Below are positions 1 to 6,134 of a stretch of 27,652 bases of DNA, piece after piece. The notes under the pieces are model-generated. The model saw only the letters and a list, made by a program, of their open reading frames with translations. It had not been told where the DNA came from and ran no database searches. Source of the stretch: Actinomycetes bacterium. GTDB lineage: Bacteria > Actinomycetota > Acidimicrobiia > Acidimicrobiales > CADCSY01. The stretch's first letter is position 1. Every line of letters begins with the position of its first letter. Position numbers and translations under genes: made by a program. The DNA lies in contig JAODBP010000293.1 of NCBI GenBank assembly GCA_025464025.1, positions 1 to 27,652 of the forward strand, in the 5' to 3' direction.

Positions 1-1723
1 CGGTGGCGCGGTCGGCCGCGGCCGTGGCGCGGTCGGCCGCTCGGGCCACCGCGGTGGAGGCGGCGCGCTCGCTCGACCTCGAGGTCCCGGCTCGATCGGC
101 GGCTGCAGAGGTCGGCGAGGTCACCGCTCGGTCGCCCGCCCTCGTGGCACCGGTGGTCGAAGCCCGATCCGGGCCGGTCGACCGGCCGCGAGCTGCGCTG
201 CCCTCCGACGACGCCACCTCACGGACGACCACGGTCGGACCACCCACGGGCAGGTTCCGCACGGCACCCGGACCTGACGACGCCTCGCTCACCACCCGGC
301 GCACCGTGTCGGCCCACGAGCTCGTCCCCTGCTCGGACCCGGCAGCGGTCGACGACCAGGCCGTCGGCAGGCCGGCCGGGCCCACGGGCAGGAGTCGCAG
401 GCCGGGCGCGGCCGCGATGCTGCGCCACGCCGTCGGCGCCCGCCAGCCGGCGAGCAGCGGGCGGACCGCGACCTTCCGACCGATCGTGGCCGCCGCGAAC
501 GGCGACGCCGCGACCTCGGCCACCTCGGGCAGGTCGCCCGGCCACGGCGGGGCGACCTCGACATCGGAGACGTCCGCCTCGGCGCCAGCCGACCGGGCGA
601 CCGATCGGGCGGCGAGGGAGGCGGCGACCGTGGACGGCGAGCCAGTCGACGACGAACCAGTCGACGGCGAACCAGTCGACGACGAGCCAGTCGACGACGA
701 ACCAGCGAACGGCACCGCACCCGCCGCCGTCGAGCCACCGACCCAGTCGGGCACGGCACCGGCACCGACGCCGGGGTCGAGCTCGCTCGGCGCGGCCGAG
801 CGGCGGGCCGCCGCGCTCGACGCTGACGCGGTTGCCGCATCGGGCTGGCCCGGTGCCGACCGGAACGACCGGCCCGGCGACGACGCCGACGCCGACGCCG
901 ACGCCGACGATGCGTCGATGCCCCGTCGAGCGGCATCCCGGCCGGCCGGCGGGGTCAGGCCGGCAGCGGCGACCGGGGTCGACCCGTCGAGGCGCGCCGT
1001 GCGGCGGACGGCGTCGACCGCGGGCGAGGCAGAGCTCGCGGCCCGCTCGGCGGAGCGCTGGACCGCGTCTGCCGCCGGTGAGGACGAGGTCGTGGTGCGG
1101 GCGGCGGTCGTGGTCGCGGGCGGCGCAGCTGGGCGAGGGCGGTCGCCCTGTCCGGGGCGGGCCGGACGCGTCGGTCGGGCCGCACGGGGCTCGCGGCTCG
1201 CCGCCGTCTGCGGGCTGTTCGCCGGGTTCGCCGCCGGCACCACGGTGGCCGGCAGCAGCCGGCGGGCCATGCCGCCCGGCGCCGTCATCGGCCCGGCGAT
1301 GGAGTGCGAGCGCCGGTGGATCGTGCTGGGCAGGCCGCGCTGGGGGCGGGGACGGGCCGCGGCCTCGCGCTTCGCCGTGGCCCGGCGGGCGATGAGCTTG
1401 TCGAGGGCGGCATCGCCGGTCGAGGTGCGGGCGGCCCGCTCCTCTTCCTCCTCCTGGTAGCCCGTCCAGTAGTCGGGCGGACGTATCGGCTGGCGGCCCA
1501 CGTCGCTGCGCTGGGCCTGCATGGCCCGACGGGCCGAGAGCGAGAGGCCGGTCAGGGCGCTGAACCGGCGGGCGGCCCGGCCGACGTCGCCGATGCCCAC
1601 GAGGACCCGGTTGCGCGGGGTGGCGAGGAGGGGGATGCGGCGGGCGTGGAGCCCCGCCGCGACCTGGACCGTGCCAGCCAGCGGGGTGACTGCCGCGTCC
1701 CCCTCAGGAGACGTAGAAGCCAT
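1..1723 (-). CDS. Low-complexity Ala/Ser/Arg-rich protein of the eCIS operon (3' end outside window)
   Basis: I do not recognise this protein. The minus-strand frame is open from an ATG at 1723 to the window edge, 574 codons with no stop. Its start overlaps the end of the second tube gene (stop 1704-1706), so it reads as the next gene of the eCIS operon. The first ~120 residues look ordinary and mixed, with an acidic patch YQEEEERAA followed by LDKLIARRATAKREA. The rest is disordered-looking: Ala/Ser/Thr/Pro/Arg-rich, with a Ser-Ala run, five 5-residue SSSTG/SPSTG units, and seven-residue AADRATA-like repeats at the edge. In AFP/PVC-type loci a LysM, spike or baseplate gene follows the second tube gene, but none of those domains is visible here. 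A plus-strand frame is open over much of the same DNA; I prefer minus because of operon position, the overlap and greater length. Confidence 0.7.
   Translation of the reverse strand, partial: MASTSPEGDAAVTPLAGTVQVAAGLHARRIPLLATPRNRVLVGIGDVGRAARRFSALTGLSLSARRAMQAQRSDVGRQPIRPPDYWTGYQEEEEERAARTSTGDAALDKLIARRATAKREAAARPRPQRGLPSTIHRRSHSIAGPMTAPGGMARRLLPATVVPAANPANSPQTAASREPRAARPTRPARPGQGDRPRPAAPPATTTAARTTTSSSPAADAVQRSAERAASSASPAVDAVRRTARLDGSTPVAAAGLTPPAGRDAARRGIDASSASASASASSPGRSFRSAPGQPDAATASASSAAARRSAAPSELDPGVGAGAVPDWVGGSTAAGAVPFAGSSSTGSSSTGSPSTGSSSTGSPSTVAASLAARSVARSAGAEADVSDVEVAPPWPGDLPEVAEVAASPFAAATIGRKVAVRPLLAGWRAPTAWRSIAAAPGLRLLPVGPAGLPTAWSSTAAGSEQGTSSWADTVRRVVSEASSGPGAVRNLPVGGPTVVVREVASSEGSAARGRSTGPDRASTTGATRAGDRAVTSPTSAAADRAGTSRSSERAASTAVARAADRATAAADRAT
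3..40. repeat. 21-bp direct repeat at window edge
   Basis: A 17-base segment at 3-19 recurs exactly at 24-40, giving a period of 21 bases. On the minus strand this encodes a repeated seven-residue AADRATA unit of the low-complexity protein. The array may continue beyond the window. Confidence 0.7.
633..707. repeat. Five 15-bp tandem units inside the low-complexity gene
   Basis: Five consecutive 15-base units (633, 648, 663, 678, 693) vary around GACGACGAACCAGTC. On the minus strand they encode SSSTG/SPSTG pentapeptides. Because the unit is a multiple of three, changes in copy number would keep the frame. Confidence 0.8.
885..907. repeat. Hexanucleotide GCCGAC microsatellite
   Basis: About four copies of GCCGAC in tandem. 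On the minus strand they encode alternating Ser-Ala residues in the disordered part of the low-complexity protein. Confidence 0.7.
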
Positions 1724-2267
1724 GGTGGGTGATCTCGAGCTCTTCCATGGCGAGGGCGTCCTCGGAGGTGGCGAACCCCGGGCCCTTCCAGTTGACCGGG
1801 AAGGCGCCCTCGAAGTTCCAGGCCCGCAGGGCGGTGCCGGTCTGGCTCATGAGGGTCACAGCCAGGGTGCTGCGGGGCAGGACGTTCTCCTCGCCGGTGA
1901 AGCCGTCGCCCGAGCACCTGTTGATCCAGGCGAGGAGGTTGTTGGTCTCGGTGACGCCGCGCTTGAGGGTGAGGTTCGGCCACTTCATCCGGCCCGGCAG
2001 CTTGTGCACGTAGCCGTTGACGCCGCCCTCCTCGAGCTCTTCCACCTCGATCGAGACCTCGAGGCCCTGGGCCTCGAGGAAGCGGCCGATCTCCTCGCCG
2101 TCGACCTTCACGACGAACGTCGCCGTCGTCGCGCTCGCCCCGTCGAAGCCGGTGTCGCCGCTGGTGGGCGCCTCGGTCGCGGACCGCGCGGCGGCGGCAG
2201 CCCGCCACTTGGCCTGGCCCTCCGGGTTGCGGGGTGGCTTGCGGATGGGCTGGCTACTACTGCTCAC
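1704..2267 (-). CDS. eCIS second tail tube protein (T4 gp19-like)
   Basis: 187 residues. This is the second tube-type subunit, expected in the inner tube near the baseplate or cap of the contractile particle. The tube domain (about residues 50-187) has the usual layout: FVVKVDGEE, then a basic LPGRMKWPNLTLKRGVTETN hairpin, RAWNFEGAFPVNWKGP, and a C-terminal MEELEITHHGFY strand. It matches the first tube protein motif for motif. A 37-residue longer, Ala/Ser/Arg-rich N-terminus distinguishes it. I chose the GTG start at 2267 because GGGAGG lies about nine bases upstream. The start overlaps the end of the DUF6760 gene by 11 bases, so the two are probably translationally coupled. The stop overlaps the next gene's start. 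Confidence 0.9.
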   Translation of the reverse strand: MSSSSQPIRKPPRNPEGQAKWRAAAAARSATEAPTSGDTGFDGASATTATFVVKVDGEEIGRFLEAQGLEVSIEVEELEEGGVNGYVHKLPGRMKWPNLTLKRGVTETNNLLAWINRCSGDGFTGEENVLPRSTLAVTLMSQTGTALRAWNFEGAFPVNWKGPGFATSEDALAMEELEITHHGFYVS

Positions 2268-2430
2268 TCCGCACCGCCTCCCACGCTCGTCGGTTCAGGT
2301 CCGCCACCGTCTTGATCAGTCGGGTCCGGTCGCTGTGCTCGAGGTTCAACAGGGTCTCGAGGTCCCAGTGCAGGTGATAGGCGAGGTAGCCGATCTCCTC
2401 CCAGAGCGCCTCTTCGGGATACCGCTTCAT
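2257..2430 (-). CDS. DUF6760 family small eCIS protein
   Basis: 57 residues beginning MKRYPEEALWEEIGYLAYHL. The pattern YP..L.EEI.Y.AYH.HW....LL.LEHSDR is that of the small DUF6760 proteins found between the tube genes of actinobacterial and cyanobacterial-type eCIS loci. Its molecular role is not established, to my knowledge. The ATG overlaps the stop of the upstream assembly gene by four bases (ATGA), and its own end overlaps the second tube gene, so the three form a tightly coupled run. No signal peptide or membrane segment is visible. Confidence 0.8.
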   Translation of the reverse strand: MKRYPEEALWEEIGYLAYHLHWDLETLLNLEHSDRTRLIKTVADLNRRAWEAVRSEQ

Positions 2431-2915
2431 TCGACCGGGGAGGAGCGCACCTCCTCGATCGCCCGGCGGCGTGGCAGCTGCGCGGGCGGCTCCTCATCAC
2501 CGTCCCCATCGTCGTCGACGTCACCGCCGTCGAACGCGGGGACGTCGTCGTCCGCGGCCGACGCGGCGCTCGGAGCCGGCGGTGCCGTGCTCCGGCGCAG
2601 CTCCTCGAGCTCCTCCGGGGATCCGAAGTTGATGATCCCGTACAGGTCCTGGAGGAACGCGAGGTCGGCAGCGAACAGGTTCTCGATCTCTCGAGGGGTG
2701 ACCTGCGACAGCGTCCCGAGACGCGAGACGACTCGGGACAGGACGATCACGGTGAGGAAGGGATCGTCGGGCCCCGAGACCCGCGGGTCCCGGAGCGGCT
2801 CGATCTCGTCCCGCGCCGTGGCCAGGCGCATGGTGCCGGCCCGGTGGAGCGTCCCCGTCGAGTCCACGTAGCCCTTGGGCAGCGTGAAGTCGAACTCTGT
2901 CTGCAGACCGGTCAT
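2427..2915 (-). CDS. Phage tail assembly-type protein of the eCIS
   Basis: 162 residues from the ATG at 2915, chosen because AAGGAAA lies just upstream; an in-frame ATG at 2945 has no such site. Residues 3-95 read TEFDFTLPKGYVD...LHRAGTMRLATARDEIEPLRDPRV, then TVIVLSRVVSRLG and a C-terminal LFAADLAFLQDLYG helix. This is the pattern of the 'phage tail assembly protein' that follows the first tube gene in many eCIS loci and probably acts as a tube or tape-measure chaperone. The last ~60 residues are a disordered, very acidic tail (DDDGDGDEE) unlike the conserved part. It lies between the tube gene and the DUF6760 gene, overlapping the latter by four bases. Confidence 0.82.
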   Translation of the reverse strand: MTGLQTEFDFTLPKGYVDSTGTLHRAGTMRLATARDEIEPLRDPRVSGPDDPFLTVIVLSRVVSRLGTLSQVTPREIENLFAADLAFLQDLYGIINFGSPEELEELRRSTAPPAPSAASAADDDVPAFDGGDVDDDGDGDEEPPAQLPRRRAIEEVRSSPVE

Positions 2916-2986
2916 CGGTTTCCTTCCACGCCGTGCGTCGGACACAAGTCTGCCTGCAACTGGTCGAAGCTCACAGGCCGACTCAT
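2912..2986 (-). other. Possible 24-residue leader ORF before the tail assembly gene
   Basis: An ATG at 2986 opens a 24-codon frame (starting MSRPVSFDQL) whose TGA overlaps the ATG of the assembly gene as ATGA. There is no clear Shine-Dalgarno site, and the peptide resembles nothing I know. In GC-rich DNA an open frame this short is easily due to chance. It lies in the only sizeable gap (102 bases) between the tube and assembly genes. Confidence 0.2.
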
Positions 2987-3017
2987 GTCACAACGCTACG
3001 GCAGTCGCGCGAGCGAC

Positions 3018-3455
3018 CTAGGAAGCGCGCTCCAGGTACTCGTGGGTGATCGTCAGCTCTTCGATCATGACGTCGTCGCTGCCGGCGTCGAGATCGGAGG
3101 CGGACCACTTGGAGGGCCACCCCCGCTCGAAGTTCCAGCGATCGACCTCGGTGTCGGCGGCGTCGTAGATGACGACCGAGCCGTTGGCCCGCTCGACGGC
3201 GCCGTCGAGCACCTTCTGGTGCCAGTCGGTGAGAGCCGTGTTGGCGCTCAGGCCCCGCTTCAGCACGATGTCGTCGTACTTGGTGCGGCCCGGGCGCTTC
3301 CGGATGATCGGCTTGCCGGCCAGGGAGTCCTGGTACTCGACGACCTCCGTCGAGTAGCTCAGGCCGCTGCAGCCGGTGAAGCGAGCCAGCTCGACGCCGT
3401 CGAGCTCCAGCGCGAACTGGGATCCAAGGTGTTCAAGGTCATGTTCGTCAGCCAT
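3018..3455 (-). CDS. eCIS inner tube protein (T4 gp19 / Afp1-Pvc1-like)
   Basis: 145 residues, the normal size for the stacked hexameric inner-tube subunit of contractile injection systems. The sequence shows the family pattern: FALELDGVELARFTGCSGL, the basic loop KRPGRTKYDDIVLKRGLS, WNFERGWPSKWSASDL, and the terminal IEELTITHEYLER strand. It lies 56 bases downstream of the sheath gene on the same strand, with a purine-rich ribosome site (GAGAAGAGAGAAG) before the ATG. Sheath followed by tube is the standard order. The close resemblance to the second tube gene indicates an old duplication, with this copy the shorter, canonical one. Confidence 0.95.
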   Translation of the reverse strand: MADEHDLEHLGSQFALELDGVELARFTGCSGLSYSTEVVEYQDSLAGKPIIRKRPGRTKYDDIVLKRGLSANTALTDWHQKVLDGAVERANGSVVIYDAADTEVDRWNFERGWPSKWSASDLDAGSDDVMIEELTITHEYLERAS

Positions 3456-3511
3456 CGTCTTCTCTCTTCTCTCAGGTCAGGTCTGGTCTTCAGATGGTCA
3501 GCACGACGGCG

Positions 3512-5095
3512 TCAGCCGCCGGACTGGTCCTTGAACTGGCTGATGCGGAAGATCACGAACTCGGCCGGCTTGACCGGCGCGATGCCGACCTCGACGACGA
3601 GCTTGCCCTGGTCGATCGAGTCGGGCGGGTTGGTCTCGGCGTCGCACTTCACGAAGAACGCCTGGTCGGCGGTGGCGCCGAACAGGGCGCCATCGCGCCA
3701 GAGGCCCCGGAGGAACGAGTTGAGCGTGCGCTTGACGCCGGCCCACAGCTTCGGGTCGTTCGGCTCGAACACGACCCACTGCGTGCCGTTGAGGATCGTC
3801 GTCTCCACCATGTTGAACAGGCGGCGGACGTTGATGTACTGCCAGTCCGTGTCCGACGACAGGGTGCGGGCACCCCACACGCGGATGCCCCGCGTGCCGA
3901 ACGGGCGGATGCAGTTGATGCCGATCGGGTTCAGGAGACCCTGCTCGGTCTTGGTGATGCCGAGCTCGACGTCGAGGGCGCCACGGACCACGACGTTGGC
4001 CGGGGCCTTCCAGACGCCACGGGTCTCGTCGGTCTGCGCCCACAGGCCGGCCATGTGGCCGGACGGCGGGACGAAGATCTCCGTGTCACCGTTGACGGCC
4101 GCCGGGTTGTCGACCTTGATCCACGGGAAGTAGAACGCCGCGAACTGCGAGTCGTACATGGCGACGTCGGAGCGCCACTCCTTGATCTGCTGCACCGACA
4201 TCCCGGGCGGGGAGTCGAGGATCGCCATGCGGTTCGCCTGGCCCTCGCAGTGGTTGATCAGCGCGGTCTGCACCGACTTCCACATGTTGAGGTCGATCGA
4301 GCCGTCGTCCTGGCGAGCGGCCGTGACGAGGTCGGGGACCATCACCATGGTGACGTCCTCGGCGATCACGAGGCCGTTGATGCCGGTCCGGTTGGTCTCG
4401 GAGCCGGCGAAGGCCTTCGGCTTGACCGGCACGGGCAGGGCCGCGGGGCGGACCAGCGGGTAGCTGCCGTTCTTGATGGCAGCGGCGGCCAGGATGGCGG
4501 CCTCGGCCGCACTGGCCTTCTCGCCGAGCTTGACGGCGATCTTCTCGGACGCAGCCGTGGCCGTGACGACGTTCTTGTCGCCGGCGGCGAGGGTGACGCC
4601 CTCGTAGGACTCCACGATCTCGCCGGCGACGGTGACGATGAGGTTGAACGCCTCGGGGGCGTCCTCGTCATCGCTCTCGGCCGCGGGCTCGATGTGGACG
4701 GCCAGCTTGCGATCGGGGTCCGGCTCCTTCGAGGTGATCTCGAGGGCCTTGCCGAGCGCGTTGTCGGTCGACGCGATCTCGAGCGTCGAGGGCTCCTGCG
4801 CCGGCTCGGTGTTGAGCACGCGCACGATGTAGGCGACCGAGCCGCCGTTGTTGAAGTACCCGTAGACGCTGTGCGGGAGCATCGCGTTCGGGATGAAACC
4901 GCCGTAGAGGCCCTCGAACTGCGCCCAGTTGGTGACCAGGCGCGGCTTGAGGCCGTCCGGGTCGCTGGGGTCGTCCGTAGGACCCTTCTCCGTGAAACCG
5001 ACAAAGGCAGCCACGGCCGTCGCACCGGCGCTGAGCGCCGCCGAGCCCGAGGGCACCTCTTCGATGTAGACGCCAGGTGACAGATAGGAAGGCAC
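3512..5095 (-). CDS. eCIS contractile tail sheath protein
   Basis: 527 residues; GTG start with GAGAGG upstream. This is the contractile outer sheath subunit. The N-terminus PSYLSPGVYIEEVPSGS is the classic phage/eCIS sheath start, whose arm links neighbouring subunits. The C-terminal core carries NCIRPFGTRGIRVWGARTLS, the helix YINVRRLFNMVETTI, VFEPNDPKLW and the closing VEVGIAPVKPAEFVIFRISQ strand. Residues ~115-230 are a variable, Ala-rich inserted domain, probably surface exposed. Only one sheath gene is visible, whereas PVC/AFP loci have two or three. It is the first recognisable gene of the structural run; a 214-base gap separates it from the YbjN-like gene upstream and probably holds its promoter. 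Confidence 0.95.
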   Translation of the reverse strand: MPSYLSPGVYIEEVPSGSAALSAGATAVAAFVGFTEKGPTDDPSDPDGLKPRLVTNWAQFEGLYGGFIPNAMLPHSVYGYFNNGGSVAYIVRVLNTEPAQEPSTLEIASTDNALGKALEITSKEPDPDRKLAVHIEPAAESDDEDAPEAFNLIVTVAGEIVESYEGVTLAAGDKNVVTATAASEKIAVKLGEKASAAEAAILAAAAIKNGSYPLVRPAALPVPVKPKAFAGSETNRTGINGLVIAEDVTMVMVPDLVTAARQDDGSIDLNMWKSVQTALINHCEGQANRMAILDSPPGMSVQQIKEWRSDVAMYDSQFAAFYFPWIKVDNPAAVNGDTEIFVPPSGHMAGLWAQTDETRGVWKAPANVVVRGALDVELGITKTEQGLLNPIGINCIRPFGTRGIRVWGARTLSSDTDWQYINVRRLFNMVETTILNGTQWVVFEPNDPKLWAGVKRTLNSFLRGLWRDGALFGATADQAFFVKCDAETNPPDSIDQGKLVVEVGIAPVKPAEFVIFRISQFKDQSGG

Positions 5096-5309
5096 CGCTA
5101 CCTCTCCCGTTCGTAGACCGAGGTCAAGAGGCCGGGAAGGTTGACCAGGGCGGGCGCCAGGTCGCTCGACATCTCGACGTTTCCATGTGTGTGCAAGATG
5201 GGTACGCCTAGACGTTCCGTCCCCCGCACTTCACGCACTGTACGCAAGTCCTGCGCACGGTGATAGGGCAGGATGCCGGATTTTTCCGGGGGGTTCCGTT
5301 CGGGGCCGC
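5096..5309. other. Gap before the sheath gene: probable promoter region
   Basis: 214 bases between the YbjN-like stop and the sheath start. On the minus strand a 24-codon frame (ATG at 5174, starting MSSDLAPALV) ends with TAG two bases before the sheath GTG; it could be a leader peptide or chance. Around 5226-5256 there are imperfect repeats of GTGCGT/AGTGCG, and a TAGGCG hexamer lies near 5207-5212 on the minus strand. I cannot assign a -35/-10 pair with confidence. Confidence 0.35.
5276..5291 (-). terminator. Short hairpin after the YbjN-like gene
   Basis: A small inverted repeat, CCGG flanking an A-rich loop (CCGGAAAAATCCGG on the minus strand), begins about 20 bases after the stop of the YbjN-like gene. 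It could end the cargo transcript, but the stem is short and no U-run follows. Confidence 0.25.
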
Positions 5310-6134
5310 TCAGAGATCGGCGACGACGTCGGCCGGGCGGGCACCCTGGGCCAGCACGCCCGCCACGGCGGGTTGCGCGCGCTCGGCGGCGTGCAGCGCG
5401 GTGCGCACCATCTGGCGCACGAGGGCCTCGCTCAGGCGGTCGCCCTCCACGTCGATCCCCGTCTTGAACGAGAGCAGGCCGGTCTGCGGGTCGGCCTCGT
5501 AGCTGCCCACCGGCACCTCGGCGTTGAGCCGGGCGGCCAGCTCGAGCATGTCACCGACCCGGTCGCGGCCGACCTCGGCCGGCAGCACGGCGAAGACCGT
5601 CACCAGCTCGAGCACCTCGTCGGTGCGGACCCAGAGCTGGGCGTCGACGACCTCGGGCGGCACCGTCACCTTGAGGATGGTGGTGTCGGGCTGCGGGCGC
5701 TCGACCTCCCAGCCCTCCTCCTCGAACACGTCGAGCACCAGGTCGAGCAGCGGCTCGGCGCTCATCGCCTCGAACGCGCTCTGGAGGTTGGACCACGGCG
5801 GCGGCCGGAACGAGATGCCCTCGCGGAGCTCGCCCTCGTCGGTCAGGTCGGCCGGCAGGTCGACGGCCTGCGTCACCGAGATGGCCCACCAGCCCTCGAC
5901 GTCGTCCTCGTCGCGCGGGTCGGTCGCCGGGTCGAGGAGGGCCTCGATCGTGACCGGGCGGTCGGGCTCGAACGGCCGCTCGAGCTGGGCGCCGCCGGTG
6001 TGGAACAGGCCGGCGGCCTGGAGCTGGTCCCAGGTCTCGGCATCGGTCTCGAAGCGCGCCAGCTGGCCGTCGCGCTGCACCAGTCGGACGGGCAGCGGCC
6101 CCAGCGGGCCACGGAGGTCGCCGGATCCGGTCAT
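5310..6134 (-). CDS. YbjN-like (secretion-chaperone fold) protein coupled to the DUF4157 cargo
   Basis: 274 residues. Residues ~128-262 have the YbjN layout: an amphipathic helix LLDLVLDVFEEEGW, beta strands TTILKVTVP and AQLWVRTDEVLELVTVFAVL, a helix, then VGSYEADPQTGLLSFKTGID and the closing LVRQMVRTALHAAERAQPAV helix. YbjN proteins share the fold of type III secretion chaperones. The first ~125 residues are acidic and I do not recognise them. The ATG overlaps the stop of the upstream 779-residue DUF4157 gene by four bases (ATGA), so the two are made together. I infer that it binds and keeps that cargo soluble or loadable. No signal peptide or membrane segment is seen. The family match is moderate and the chaperone role is inference. 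Confidence 0.6.
   Translation of the reverse strand: MTGSGDLRGPLGPLPVRLVQRDGQLARFETDAETWDQLQAAGLFHTGGAQLERPFEPDRPVTIEALLDPATDPRDEDDVEGWWAISVTQAVDLPADLTDEGELREGISFRPPPWSNLQSAFEAMSAEPLLDLVLDVFEEEGWEVERPQPDTTILKVTVPPEVVDAQLWVRTDEVLELVTVFAVLPAEVGRDRVGDMLELAARLNAEVPVGSYEADPQTGLLSFKTGIDVEGDRLSEALVRQMVRTALHAAERAQPAVAGVLAQGARPADVVADL

Noticed and set aside
3..1460. A plus-strand 485-codon open frame over the low-complexity gene
   Set aside because: It shares the third codon position with the minus frame, so GC bias cannot separate them, but the minus frame is longer, in the eCIS operon direction, and starts by overlapping the tube gene.
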